This document shows, piece after piece, positions 55,873 to 64,000 of a stretch of 64,000 nt of DNA; the first letter of the stretch is position 1, and every line of letters begins with the position of its first letter. The stretch covers positions 62,001 to 126,000 of the forward strand of contig NZ_JACHWP010000003.1 in assembly GCF_014191425.1 (NCBI RefSeq). Direction: 5' to 3'. This DNA is from Helcobacillus massiliensis (GTDB taxonomy: Bacteria > Actinomycetota > Actinomycetes > Actinomycetales > Dermabacteraceae). A model generated the notes under the pieces. It ran no database searches. It saw nothing but the letters and a program-made list of their open reading frames with translations, and was not told the DNA's origin. A program made the position numbers and the translations under genes.

Positions 55873-56781
55873 TCAGCCGCGGTTGCTGAACGTGTCGCAG
55901 GCGCCGTAGGAGCCTTCGTTGTAGCCGGTGATGAACCACTGCTGGCGCTTCTCACTGGAGCCGTGCGTCCACGTATCGGGCTGAACCCTACCGCCGGCGA
56001 CCTCCCCCTGAATGTGGTCATCGCCCACCGCGGAGGCGGCCGAGAGGGCGTCCTTCACATCCTGCTCGGTGAGCGGCTCCATGTAGCGGTTGCCGTCCGG
56101 GTCCTTCGTCTCCACAGCATTGCGGGCCCAGACACCGGCGTAGCAGTCGGCCTGCAGCTCGAGCGCCACCTGGTCGGACTTCGGGCCCGTATCACGACGG
56201 TTGATGCGGTTCATCGTGCCGTCGAGGTTCTGGATGTGGTGGCCGTACTCGTGCGCCACCACGTAGGCCTTCGCGAGCTGCCCCTGGTTCGCGCCGAAGC
56301 GGCTGGAGAGCTCATCGAAGAACGACACGTCCACGTAGATCGTGGAATCGGCCGGGCAGTAGAACGGGCCGGTGTCCGAGGAGGCGGCGCCGCAGCCGGT
56401 GCTGACGCTGCCGGAGAAGACTCGGCCCTGCGGCTCCTTCCAGGTGAAGCCGGCGGACTTCGCCTCCTGCTGCCAGAACGCGTCCGCAGTCTCCACCACG
56501 GCCTGGACGTAGCAGTCGTCCTTCTCGTTGGCGTCCTTGCCGGTCTGGCAGTGCTCCAGGGCCCCTCCCTGGGCGCTCTGCTGCTCCTGGCCGCCACCGC
56601 CGCCCCCGCTGAACATGCCGGAGAACAGGAGGAACAGGATGATCAGCACAATGGTGCCGCCGCCACCGCCGCCCAGCATCATGAGCGGGCCCAGGGGCAG
56701 TCCGCCGCCCCCGAATCCGCCGCCACCGCCGGCGCGGCCCACGTTCCCTGAGCCGATGTTGGCATTCGGATTGAAAGTCAT
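55873..56781 (-). CDS. putative neutral zinc metallopeptidase (YpfJ/KPN_02809 family)
   Basis: 302 residues. A short Asn/Gly-rich N-terminus precedes one membrane helix (about 38-58) framed by Gly runs (GGGGGG), so the catalytic part faces outward. The zinc motif HEYGHH is in AYVVAHEYGHHIQ, and ELQADCYAGVWA gives the third ligand. Four cysteines could form two disulfides. ATG 56781 has TACCGT 6 nt upstream. The substrate of this family is unknown. Confidence 0.92.
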   Translation of the reverse strand: MTFNPNANIGSGNVGRAGGGGGFGGGGLPLGPLMMLGGGGGGTIVLIILFLLFSGMFSGGGGGGQEQQSAQGGALEHCQTGKDANEKDDCYVQAVVETADAFWQQEAKSAGFTWKEPQGRVFSGSVSTGCGAASSDTGPFYCPADSTIYVDVSFFDELSSRFGANQGQLAKAYVVAHEYGHHIQNLDGTMNRINRRDTGPKSDQVALELQADCYAGVWARNAVETKDPDGNRYMEPLTEQDVKDALSAASAVGDDHIQGEVAGGRVQPDTWTHGSSEKRQQWFITGYNEGSYGACDTFSNRG

Positions 56782-56787
56782 AATAGT

Positions 56788-56793
56788 ACGGTA
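56788..56793 (-). promoter_or_regulatory. -10 box of a leaderless metallopeptidase transcript
   Basis: TACCGT on the minus strand ends 6 nt before ATG 56781. Confidence 0.45.
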
Positions 56794-56977
56794 ACCCTCC
56801 GACCGTCGCATTCCTACTGAATGCGGCGGATCCGTGCCCGTCTGGGGAGTCCGTCGCCCCTCATCCCCGCATCCGTCGGCCCCCGCTCCTGCCCACCCTC
56901 CAGTCGGGTTCGTCACCCGTTCGCGCAGACGACGTGCAGAACTCGTGGAGGCCGGCCGGGTCGTCGGGGGAGGTGCG

Positions 56978-56983
56978 TAGGAT
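56978..56983 (+). promoter_or_regulatory. -10 box of a leaderless DedA transcript
   Basis: TAGGAT ends 7 nt before GTG 56991. Confidence 0.45.
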
Positions 56984-56990
56984 TGCCGGA

Positions 56991-57656
56991 GTGAACATCA
57001 TTGACTGGGCCGTGAACACCATGGGGACGCTCGGCGGGCCGGGCGTTGCCCTGCTTCTCCTCCTCGAATGCGTCTTTCCGCCGATCCCCTCCGAAGTGAT
57101 CCTCCCGCTCGGCGGCGTCTCCGCCGGCCGCGGCGAACACACCTACATCGGCATCCTCATCTGGTCCGTGATCGGGTCCGTGCTCGGCGCGTACATCCTG
57201 TACGGCATCGGCCGCGCCCTCGGCCCGGAGCGAACCCGCGAGATCTTCATCCGTCTGCCGCTGATCAACGCCAAGGACTTCCAGAAGACCGACGAGTTCA
57301 TGCAGAAGCACGGCAAGACCGCCGTGTTCCTCGGACGCTTCATCCCCGGCATCCGCTCCCTGATCTCCGTGCCCGCCGGCATGTTCGCCATGCCGTTCGG
57401 TGTGTTCACCCTGCTCACCGCCGCCGGCTCCGCGATCTGGAACGCGATCTTCATCGCCTTCGGCTACTACCTCGGCTCCCGCTGGCAGGTCATCGAGCCG
57501 TACACCGACATCTTCTCCAAGGTCTGCTACGTGCTCGTCGTGCTGGTGTGCCTGTGGATCCTCGTCAAGCTGATCATGCGTGAGCGCAAGCGCCGCGCCG
57601 CGGGCCTGCCGGACCCGGACGAGAAGCACCTCGAAGAGCTCAAGAAGGACCAGTGA
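56991..57656 (+). CDS. DedA family membrane protein
   Basis: 221 residues with about five membrane segments. The family motifs are ECVFPPIPSEVILPLGG near the N-terminus and FLGRFIPGIRSLISVPAGM, with the essential Glu and Arg residues. DedA proteins are phospholipid scramblase or flippase candidates, some recycling undecaprenyl phosphate. The C-terminus is basic and charged. The stop overlaps the methyltransferase start by GTGA, so both are on one transcript. Confidence 0.93.
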   Translation: MNIIDWAVNTMGTLGGPGVALLLLLECVFPPIPSEVILPLGGVSAGRGEHTYIGILIWSVIGSVLGAYILYGIGRALGPERTREIFIRLPLINAKDFQKTDEFMQKHGKTAVFLGRFIPGIRSLISVPAGMFAMPFGVFTLLTAAGSAIWNAIFIAFGYYLGSRWQVIEPYTDIFSKVCYVLVVLVCLWILVKLIMRERKRRAAGLPDPDEKHLEELKKDQ

Positions 57657-58387
57657 GCGCCAGCGACCCCGTCGGCCCCGCTGACCCGGCGGCGCCCGCC
57701 GCACCGGCTCAGCCGGCGGAGCGCACCGCCCCGGCAGCCCCTGCGACGTCGGCCTCCCCGGGCCGGCCGGCGGTCGGCGTGGGCCCGCACCCGGAGCCCT
57801 GGCCGACGGATCCCCGCCTCGACCCGGACCTCCTCGCCCACGGGGACCGACGCAACGTCCCCGATCGCTTCCGCTACTGGCGGCGCGACGCCATCGTGGC
57901 CGAGCTCGACCGCGCCACCCGCAACGACCTGCACATTGCGATCGAGAACGTGGAGCACGACTTCAACATCGGCTCCATCGTCCGCACTGCGAACGCCATG
58001 GGCGTGGCCGCGTTCCACATCGTCGGCCGACGCCGCTGGAACCGCCGCGGCGCCATGGTCACCGACCGCTACCAGCACGAACACCACCACCCCACGCCTG
58101 AAGAGTTCATCGCCTGGGCGCGCAGCGCGGGCCGCGAGATCATCGCGATCGACAACGTCGACGGCGCCGTGCCGCTCGAGCACACCCCGCTGCCCGCCAG
58201 CAGCGTCCTCGTGTTCGGTGAGGAGGGCGGGGGAGTGAGCCCCGAGATCCTCAGAGCCGCATCGGCCATCGTCGGGATCTCCCAGTTCGGCTCCACCCGC
58301 TCCATCAACGTGGGGCACGCCGCCGCCATCGTCATGCACACCTGGGTCACGCAGCATGTCGACGTGCCGCGCGACCTGCACCGGTAG
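57653..58387 (+). CDS. SpoU/TrmH-family RNA 2'-O-methyltransferase
   Basis: 244 residues. The knotted SPOUT domain has the three motifs NIGSIVRTANAMGV, VFGEEGGGVS and ISQFGSTRSINVGHAAAI. It methylates a ribose 2'-OH in tRNA or rRNA. The first ~60 residues are a Pro/Ala-rich low-complexity tail, which includes one CCGTCGGCC copy at the very start; homologues usually lack such a tail. Coupled to the DedA gene. The target nucleotide is unknown. Confidence 0.9.
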   Translation: MSASDPVGPADPAAPAAPAQPAERTAPAAPATSASPGRPAVGVGPHPEPWPTDPRLDPDLLAHGDRRNVPDRFRYWRRDAIVAELDRATRNDLHIAIENVEHDFNIGSIVRTANAMGVAAFHIVGRRRWNRRGAMVTDRYQHEHHHPTPEEFIAWARSAGREIIAIDNVDGAVPLEHTPLPASSVLVFGEEGGGVSPEILRAASAIVGISQFGSTRSINVGHAAAIVMHTWVTQHVDVPRDLHR

Positions 58388-58413
58388 CCCGCCGAACCTC
58401 CAGGCCGCGTCGC

Positions 58414-58419
58414 TACCCT
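58414..58419 (+). promoter_or_regulatory. -10 box of a leaderless alcohol dehydrogenase transcript
   Basis: TACCCT ends 6 nt before ATG 58426. Confidence 0.45.
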
Positions 58420-58425
58420 GGCGGC

Positions 58426-59514
58426 ATGACCTTCACCGTGAAAGCCCTGCAGAAGACCGGACCCGATCAGCCCTTCGACGTCGCCGAGATCGAACGCCGC
58501 GACCCCCGCGCCGACGACATCGTCATCGACATCAAGGCTGCCGGCGTGTGCCACAGCGACATCCACACCATCACCAACGAGTGGGGCCGGGCGCACTTCC
58601 CGCTCACCGTCGGCCACGAGATCGCCGGCGTCGTCAGCGAGGTCGGCGCGGACGTGACCCGATGGAAGGTCGGCGACCGCGTCGGAGTGGGCTGCCTCGT
58701 CAACTCCTGCGGCGACTGCGAGCAGTGCCGCGAGGACAACGAACAGTTCTGCCTCAACGGCGCCACCGGAACCTACAACTCCGAAGACGTCGACGGCACC
58801 ATCACCCAGGGCGGATACTCCGAGAAGATCGTGGTCAACGAACGCTTCGCCGTCCGCATCCCCGAGAAGCTCGAGTTCCTCGAAGCCGCGCCGCTGCTGT
58901 GTGCCGGCATCACCACCTACAACCCCATCACCCACTGGGACGTGAAGGAGGGCGACAAGGTCGCCGTCGTCGGTCTCGGCGGGCTCGGCCACATGGGCGT
59001 CCAGATCGCCGCTGCGAAGGGCGCCGATGTCACCGTCCTGTCCCGCACCCGCGCCAAGGAGGCCGACGCGCTCGCCCTCGGCGCGAACCGCCTCGCGGCC
59101 ACCGCGGAGGATCCCGACTTCTTCGCGAATCACCGCGGCGAATTCGACTTCATCCTCAACACCGTCTCCGCCGCATTCGAGCTGAAGGACTACCTGGGCC
59201 TGCTGAAGCCGCGAGGCGCCATGGTGCTCGTGGGCCTGCCACCCGAGGGCCTGCCGCTGCCGGCCGGCGCGGTCATCGGCAACTCCAAGGTCCTCGCCGG
59301 CTCCAACATCGGCGGCATCGCCGCGACGCAGGAGACCCTCGACTTCTGCGCGGAGCACGGCCTGGCTGCGAAGATCGAGGTCATCAGCGCTGAGCAGATC
59401 GACGAGGCGTACGAGCGCGTGGTCACAGGCGATGTGCACTTCCGCTTCGTCATCGACACCGCGACGATCACCGACGCCCCCGTCGGCCCAGCCGCAGCCG
59501 CCAGCGCCGCATAG
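58426..59514 (+). CDS. zinc-dependent alcohol dehydrogenase, YahK/CAD type
   Basis: 362 residues of the medium-chain dehydrogenase family. Catalytic zinc ligands are in AGVCHSDIHT and GHEIAGVV. The structural zinc cluster is CGDCEQCREDNEQFC. The cofactor motif GLGGLGHMG is followed by SRTRAKEADA, whose Ser-Arg-Thr-Arg suggests NADP binding. Relatives reduce broad aldehydes. The last ~12 residues are an Ala-rich tail containing a CCGTCGGCC copy. Confidence 0.93.
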   Translation: MTFTVKALQKTGPDQPFDVAEIERRDPRADDIVIDIKAAGVCHSDIHTITNEWGRAHFPLTVGHEIAGVVSEVGADVTRWKVGDRVGVGCLVNSCGDCEQCREDNEQFCLNGATGTYNSEDVDGTITQGGYSEKIVVNERFAVRIPEKLEFLEAAPLLCAGITTYNPITHWDVKEGDKVAVVGLGGLGHMGVQIAAAKGADVTVLSRTRAKEADALALGANRLAATAEDPDFFANHRGEFDFILNTVSAAFELKDYLGLLKPRGAMVLVGLPPEGLPLPAGAVIGNSKVLAGSNIGGIAATQETLDFCAEHGLAAKIEVISAEQIDEAYERVVTGDVHFRFVIDTATITDAPVGPAAAASAA

Positions 59515-59544
59515 CAGCGCCCGGCCGCCTGACCCGGCCCCCGG

Positions 59545-60330
59545 TCACCGCCCGGCGCTGCGGACCAGGCCGTTCTCGTACGCGAACACGACGATCTGCG
59601 TGCGGTCGCGCAGATCCAGCTTCTGCAGGATCCGCGACACGTGCGTCTTCACGGTCGGTTCGGCGAGGAAGAGCTCGGCGCCGATCTCGGCGTTGGACCG
59701 GCCCGCGGCGATCAGCTGGAGCACACCCTGCTCCCGCTCGGTGAGGGTGTCGTACGCGGCAGCAGCGTCGGAGCGGGGCTGACCGGAGTCGTCCGACGGG
59801 GTCCACTTCCGCTCCGGGTCCGCGGCATAGTCGGCGATGACCCGCTGGGTGATGCTCGGCGCGAGCAGAGCCCCTCCTTCGTGCACCACGCGGACGGCGT
59901 TGAGGAGCTCCGGCACGGCGGCGTCCTTGAGGAGGAAGCCGCTGGCGCCGTCGCGCAGGGCGGTGAACACATAGTCGTCCGCATCGAACGTCGTGAGGAT
60001 GATGATGCGCGGGGCGTCGGCATCGGCGCCGTGCTCCGCGAAGATGCGGCGCATCGCCTCGAGCCCGTCCATCTGCGGCATGCGGATGTCCATGAGGATG
60101 ACGTCCAGGGGGCTGGACTGGGCGAGGCGGACGGCCTGGAACCCGTCGGCGGCGGTGCCCACCACCTCCATGTCCGGCTGCGCTGCGAGGATGGCCGAGA
60201 AGCCCTCGCGGACCATCGGCTGGTCGTCCACGATGGCGACGCGGATCGGCGCGGCCGCGTCCGCACCGCCCTCGGACGGGCCGGTACCGGGCGCGGCGGT
60301 GGGAGTGTTCTTCTCAGGTGCGGAGCTCAT
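59545..60330 (-). CDS. NarL/LuxR-family response regulator
   Basis: 261 residues. The receiver domain has acidic D35-D36, phospho-acceptor D81 in VILMDIRMPQMDG, and Lys in GFLLKDAA. The LuxR-type helix-turn-helix is TEREQGVLQLIAAGRSNAEI and PTVKTHVSRILQKL. A 30-residue insertion (PERKWTPSDDSGQPRSDAAA) lies between the domains. It is divergent from the histidine kinase gene at 60482; together they form a two-component system. ATG 60330 has TACTCT 6 nt upstream. Confidence 0.94.
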   Translation of the reverse strand: MSSAPEKNTPTAAPGTGPSEGGADAAAPIRVAIVDDQPMVREGFSAILAAQPDMEVVGTAADGFQAVRLAQSSPLDVILMDIRMPQMDGLEAMRRIFAEHGADADAPRIIILTTFDADDYVFTALRDGASGFLLKDAAVPELLNAVRVVHEGGALLAPSITQRVIADYAADPERKWTPSDDSGQPRSDAAAAYDTLTEREQGVLQLIAAGRSNAEIGAELFLAEPTVKTHVSRILQKLDLRDRTQIVVFAYENGLVRSAGR

Positions 60331-60336
60331 GGTCTC

Positions 60337-60342
60337 AGAGTA
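60337..60342 (-). promoter_or_regulatory. -10 box of a leaderless response-regulator transcript
   Basis: TACTCT on the minus strand ends 6 nt before ATG 60330. Confidence 0.45.
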
Positions 60343-60469
60343 TCCGTCGGCCCCGCCGCGGCGCCTCCCCCGACGGGCCCCTCCCACCCGCCGAGCCCCT
60401 CCTCCGCTCGGCTGAGCCGCGCCGGGCGCAATGGTCCTTCGGCATGACGCGCGCGCCCGACCCCGCCGC

Positions 60470-60475
60470 TAGCGT
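60470..60475 (+). promoter_or_regulatory. -10 box of a leaderless histidine-kinase transcript
   Basis: TAGCGT ends 6 nt before ATG 60482. Confidence 0.4.
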
Positions 60476-60481
60476 GGACAC

Positions 60482-62614
60482 ATGATCACCGCTCTGCGCT
60501 TTCAGCTCATCCGAGCCGGCCACGACCTCGTGTTCGTGTCCGGCGGCATGCTGATCTCCGCCGCCCTCACCATCGCCACGTTCGGCGTGCTCACCCTCCT
60601 CGGTGTGGTCGGCCCGCTGGTGATCCCGGCGATGGTGCTGCTGCTGCCGCCCACTCTGCTGCTGTGCGGGTGGGCGGCGCAGCTGACCCGCTCCCGCGTC
60701 AACTTCTGGGCGCAGGACGACGGGTGGCGGATCCCCGATGCGGGGTACGAGCCGATCACGTCGATGGAGACCCTCGGCCGGGCGTTCGCGGATGTGCGGC
60801 GCTGGCTGGACGTGCTGTTCGAAGCGGTGGTCGCGCCGATCATGCGCGGATGCTGGGCGGTGATGCTGGTCGGGTGGGCGGCTCTCGCACTGTTCTCCAC
60901 GGTCAGCGCGGTGGCGGCGCTCGGGTCGCTGGGGGTCGCCGGCACAGAGCCCGCGACTCTGCAGGTGGTGCGGATGCTGATGGGCATGGACCCGTCGGTC
61001 CAGGAGGCCGGCGGCGGCTGGATGGTCGCTGACCTGGTCGTCTTCACCACGATGGCGGTCGCGTTCATCGTCACGGCCCCGCTGCTGCTGCGGGTGATGG
61101 CGCTGATCGAAGCGCGGGTGACGCTGGCGGCGCTGGGGGACCGTCGGGGTGCGGTGCCGCTGGAAGGGTGGGAGGAGGCCGACGGGACCCGCGATCGTCT
61201 CGGCTTCTCCCTGCACGGCTGGGTGGTGGTGCAGGCACTGCTGGGGGCCACCGCCCTCGTGCCGATCCTGCTGCTGATGTTCGCGGTGGTCTCCTCGTGG
61301 TCGAGCGCGGATTCCGGGGCCGGGACGGAGGTGTTCGGGCCGGTTGCGCTGACCTCGATCGCGCTGCTGGTGGCGGGGCCGGCGCTGATGTGCGCGTCGG
61401 TGGCGGCGGCCGGATGGTGGCCGCGCATCACCTCGGCGACGATCCTGTTCAGCGCGGTCCTCCTGCTGAGCATCCGCTTCATCTCGGGCGATGCCCTGGT
61501 GGCTCTGCCCACCACGCTGGCGGCGACCCTCGCGGTCAGCGTCTTCGTGTACCTGCAGCTGTTCGCCGGCCGGCAGGTCCTCGGCCTGACGGTCGCCTCG
61601 GCCCTGCTCGGCGCCATCATCGTCTCCGAAGCGGCGGGGGTCCTCCTGCACACCTCGCTCGGCTGGGCAGTGACGATCGTGCTGCCGATCCTCGCCGCGA
61701 GCACCCTCGCGACAGCGGGGGTCGCCGGGTACCTGCTGAACCAGTTCCTGGAGAACCGGCAGGCGCTGGCGGCGGAGCGGCGCGAGTCGCTGCGGGTGGT
61801 GCAGGAGCGCGACCGGTCGGAGCAGGCGCGCACCGACCTGGAGGAGCGCACCCGGATCGCGCGCGAGCTGCATGATGTGGTGGCGCATTCGATGTCGGTG
61901 ATCAGCGTGCAGGCGTCAACAGCGCAGTACCGCCTCCCGGGGGAGATGGCACCGGAGGTGGTGGAGGAGTTCGACCAGATCGCGGCGACGTCCCGGCAGG
62001 CGCTGACGGAGATGCGGTCGCTGCTCGCGATCCTCCGAGCGAATCCGGATCCGGCCGCGGCAGGCGCCGCGGGCGCCGGTGCTGTGGGAACAGCCGCACC
62101 CGGTGCGGCCGGTGATTCCCGCGGGGGATCCGAGACGGGCGGCGGGGGAGCAGGCGCGGTCGACGGGTCCGCTCTCACCGCGCCCCAGCCCGACCTCACG
62201 GACCTGCCCCAGGTGATCGACGGCACCCGTCGGGCCGGGGTCAGCGTCACCGAGCACTGGCACGGTGACTGGGAGCAGGCGCCGCTGGAGCTGCCGCCCA
62301 CCCTGCAGCTCGCGGTGTGCCGCACCGTGCAGGAGGGACTGTCCAACGCGATGCGCCACGCGCCCGGCGCGGCGGTGGACGTCGACCTGGAGCGGAGCGC
62401 GGACGCGGTGACGGTGCGGATCCGGTCCGGGAAGGCGGTCGATGAGAACGCCGTCGCCGCCCCCGGTGCGGGTCTCGGAATCCGGGGAGTGCGCGAACGC
62501 GTCGGCGCTCTCGGCGGGGAGGTCACCGCGGAGCCCACGGAGGACGGCGGCTTCGTCCTCGCCGTGACCGTGCCGGCGAACGGTCCGACGGCTGGACGCA
62601 TGCCGAGCCGGTGA
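60482..62614 (+). CDS. HPK7-type sensor histidine kinase with large membrane sensor
   Basis: 710 residues. The first ~410 carry about ten membrane helices, with an opening region (RFQLIRAGHDLVFVSGG) like the sensor half of other actinobacterial kinases. The dimerisation motif is RTRIARELHDVVAHSMS with phospho-His 464. A Gly/Ala-rich linker of about 50 residues then interrupts before the ATPase part, which has EGLSNAMRHA (N box) and GLGIRGVRERV (G box). HPK7 kinases pair with NarL-type regulators, here the divergent neighbour. Signal unknown. Confidence 0.92.
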   Translation: MITALRFQLIRAGHDLVFVSGGMLISAALTIATFGVLTLLGVVGPLVIPAMVLLLPPTLLLCGWAAQLTRSRVNFWAQDDGWRIPDAGYEPITSMETLGRAFADVRRWLDVLFEAVVAPIMRGCWAVMLVGWAALALFSTVSAVAALGSLGVAGTEPATLQVVRMLMGMDPSVQEAGGGWMVADLVVFTTMAVAFIVTAPLLLRVMALIEARVTLAALGDRRGAVPLEGWEEADGTRDRLGFSLHGWVVVQALLGATALVPILLLMFAVVSSWSSADSGAGTEVFGPVALTSIALLVAGPALMCASVAAAGWWPRITSATILFSAVLLLSIRFISGDALVALPTTLAATLAVSVFVYLQLFAGRQVLGLTVASALLGAIIVSEAAGVLLHTSLGWAVTIVLPILAASTLATAGVAGYLLNQFLENRQALAAERRESLRVVQERDRSEQARTDLEERTRIARELHDVVAHSMSVISVQASTAQYRLPGEMAPEVVEEFDQIAATSRQALTEMRSLLAILRANPDPAAAGAAGAGAVGTAAPGAAGDSRGGSETGGGGAGAVDGSALTAPQPDLTDLPQVIDGTRRAGVSVTEHWHGDWEQAPLELPPTLQLAVCRTVQEGLSNAMRHAPGAAVDVDLERSADAVTVRIRSGKAVDENAVAAPGAGLGIRGVRERVGALGGEVTAEPTEDGGFVLAVTVPANGPTAGRMPSR

Positions 62615-62713
62615 CCGGTGCCGCAGCGGGGGACTTCCGCCCTGCTGGACGGCCAGGTGCCCTGTGGGAGGATGGAAGCGTTCTGTTCGACAGCCCCATG
62701 AAGGAGATCAGGG

Positions 62714-63745
62714 ATGGCCATCGCAACCCCAGAGAAGTACGCCGAGATGATCGACCGCGCGAAGAAGGGCAAGTTCGCCTACCCCGCGATCAACGTGTCC
62801 TCCTCGCAGACCGCGACCGCCGCCATCCGCGGCTTCGCAGAGGCGGAGTCCGACGGCATCCTCCAGGTGTCGTTCGGCGGCGCTGAGTACTTCTCCGGCT
62901 CCACCGTCAAGGACCGCGTCAAGGGCTCCCTCGCGTTCGCCGAGTACGTCCACGTGATCGCTGACAGCTACGACGTCACCGTTGCACTGCACACCGACCA
63001 CTGCCCGAAGGACATCCTCCCCACCTGGGTGGACCCGCTGATCGACTGGGACCTCGAGAACCGGGTGAAGAAGGGCCTGAACCCCCTCTTCCAGTCGCAC
63101 ATGTGGGACGGCTCCGCTGTGCCGGTCGAGGAGAACCTCGAGATCGCCAAGCGCCTGCTGGAGAAGTCGCAGGAGGCGAAGAAGATCCTCGAGATCGAGG
63201 TCGGCGTTGTGGGCGGCGAGGAGGACGGCATCGCCGCGGACACCTCTGACAAGACCAAGCTGTTCTCCACCGTTGAGGACGGCATGGCGATCGTGGAGGC
63301 CCTCGGGCTCGGCGAGAACGGCCGCTACCTCACCGCCCTCACCTTCGGCAACGTGCACGGCGTGTACAAGCCGGGAGGCGTGAAGCTCACCCCGTCGATC
63401 CTCAAGGAGATCCAGGACGCTGTGGGCGAGAAGTACGGCAAGGACGCGCCGTTCGACCTCGTGATGCACGGCGGCTCCGGCTCCTCCCACGAGGACATCA
63501 TGGAGGCCGTGGACAACGGCGTCATCAAGATGAACGTCGACACCGACACCCAGTACGCCTTCACCCGTCCCGTCGCCGAGCACATGCTCCGCAACTACGA
63601 CGGTGTCCTCAAGGTGGACGGCCAGGTCGGCAACAAGAAGATGTACGACCCGCGCGCCTGGGGCAAGGCCGCTGAGGCCGGCATGGCCGCCCGCGTGGTC
63701 GAGGCGGCGGAGAACCTCCGCTCCGCCGGCACCAAGATGAAGTGA
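62714..63745 (+). CDS. fba: class II fructose-bisphosphate aldolase
   Basis: 343-residue zinc aldolase of glycolysis and gluconeogenesis. Zinc His ligands are in ALHTDHCPK, FGNVHGVYKPG and VMHGGSGSSHEDI; the catalytic Asp is in HTDHC. Length and motifs match the actinobacterial long class IIa type. AAGGAG lies 7 nt before ATG 62714. Codon use is strongly biased, consistent with high expression. A strong terminator follows. Confidence 0.97.
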   Translation: MAIATPEKYAEMIDRAKKGKFAYPAINVSSSQTATAAIRGFAEAESDGILQVSFGGAEYFSGSTVKDRVKGSLAFAEYVHVIADSYDVTVALHTDHCPKDILPTWVDPLIDWDLENRVKKGLNPLFQSHMWDGSAVPVEENLEIAKRLLEKSQEAKKILEIEVGVVGGEEDGIAADTSDKTKLFSTVEDGMAIVEALGLGENGRYLTALTFGNVHGVYKPGGVKLTPSILKEIQDAVGEKYGKDAPFDLVMHGGSGSSHEDIMEAVDNGVIKMNVDTDTQYAFTRPVAEHMLRNYDGVLKVDGQVGNKKMYDPRAWGKAAEAGMAARVVEAAENLRSAGTKMK

Positions 63746-63807
63746 TGCGGCCCGGGACCGCCACGGTCCCGCACTGCCGAATCGACGCGGGTCCAGCCCG
63801 CTGACGT

Positions 63808-63844
63808 GAACGACCGTCCCCGCAGACCCGGGGGGCGGTCGTTC
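63808..63844. terminator. terminator after fba
   Basis: GAACGACCG (63808-63816) pairs with CGGTCGTTC (63836-63844), with CCCC and GGGG extending the stem. Confidence 0.75.
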
Positions 63845-63921
63845 GCTGTGTACGCTGAAACCGCTGGCCGGCCTCGGCCCGCACGAGCCCCGGGCATTCG
63901 CCCGCACACCAGGAGGAGCGC

Positions 63922-64000
63922 ATGACCGATCTCGCCGACCTGATCCCCGCCGGAGCGGTTCGTATCCGAGCCGAGGTCGCCGACTGGCGCAGCGCCGTCG
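63922..64000 (+). CDS. probable PTS IIA component, cut by window edge
   Basis: Only 26 codons are visible, starting at ATG 63922 with AGGAGGAG 3-10 nt upstream. The start MTDLADLIPAGAVRIRAEV followed by ADWRSAV resembles the N-terminus of fructose/mannitol-type PTS IIA proteins, which open with a short helix and a D/E-W-x-x-A-V helix. TACGCT near 63851 may be its -10. The assignment rests on a short stretch and could be wrong. Confidence 0.45.
   Translation, partial: MTDLADLIPAGAVRIRAEVADWRSAV

Noticed and set aside
53348-55939. An 863-codon open frame ending in xthA
   Set aside because: Everything before ATG 54133 is antisense to the SDR and pyrE genes and has no protein-like pattern.

Overview
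The window is a 64 kb stretch of a high-GC actinobacterial chromosome. WhiB, GlxR/Crp, DUF3027, DUF3375 and Ssd/Tad families, frequent GTG starts and many leaderless-looking starts all point to Actinomycetota. The composition and gene set suggest a Micrococcales organism, perhaps Dermabacteraceae-like; that family assignment is inference. Much of 26.8-52.6 kb keeps the content and local order of the mycobacterial Rv3644c-Rv3683 block as I remember it: delta-prime polymerase subunit, topA, csp, helicase, Tad pilus genes, NUDIX, nth, crp, MBL hydrolase, RidA, whiB4, ponA2 and phosphoesterase.

Layout. 0-10.3 kb: an M18 aminopeptidase cut by the window edge, a large polytopic membrane protein, an acyltransferase-SGNH protein, tgt and a GH2 beta-galactosidase. 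10.3-21.8 kb: a Wadjet/Mks-like SMC locus. jetA is separated from the overlapping jetB-jetC pair by five opposite-strand four-helix membrane genes, with a sixth such gene just before jetA. No jetD is present, and a cell-surface protein with CshA-type repeats starts 2 bp after jetC. 21.8-23.2 kb: a GH20 hexosaminidase. 23.2-26.6 kb: a decayed, less GC-rich island with an HTH remnant, a GNAT fragment, a CPBP protease, a 55-codon gene and a broken serine recombinase. It ends at tRNA-Pro(CGG).

26.8-46.5 kb: phosphoesterase and class A PBP, divergent from whiB and the DUF4177-RidA-MBL operon; then crp, the nth-nudix pair, csp-DUF3027, holB-tmk, a TrkA_N remnant, topA, a methyltransferase with a PrsW protease, and a DEAD/H helicase. 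46.6-48.0 kb: an IS110-family element that truncates the distal gene of the Tad operon. Its 5' non-coding part carries segments matching both of its junctions, as expected of a bridge RNA. 48.0-52.6 kb: a Flp/Tad pilus operon with a fused TadB-TadC protein and a near-consensus Crp site upstream. 52.9-64 kb: housekeeping and stress genes (TPR protein, exonuclease III, SDR, pyrE, zinc metallopeptidase, DedA, SpoU methyltransferase, alcohol dehydrogenase, divergent response regulator and histidine kinase, class II aldolase) and the start of a probable PTS IIA gene.

Two genome-scale patterns recur. A TANNNT -10 box lies exactly 6 or 7 nt before the start codon of a dozen genes, so leaderless transcription looks routine. 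The 9-mer CCGTCGGCC (either strand) occurs at least 33 times, roughly ten times my estimate of chance.
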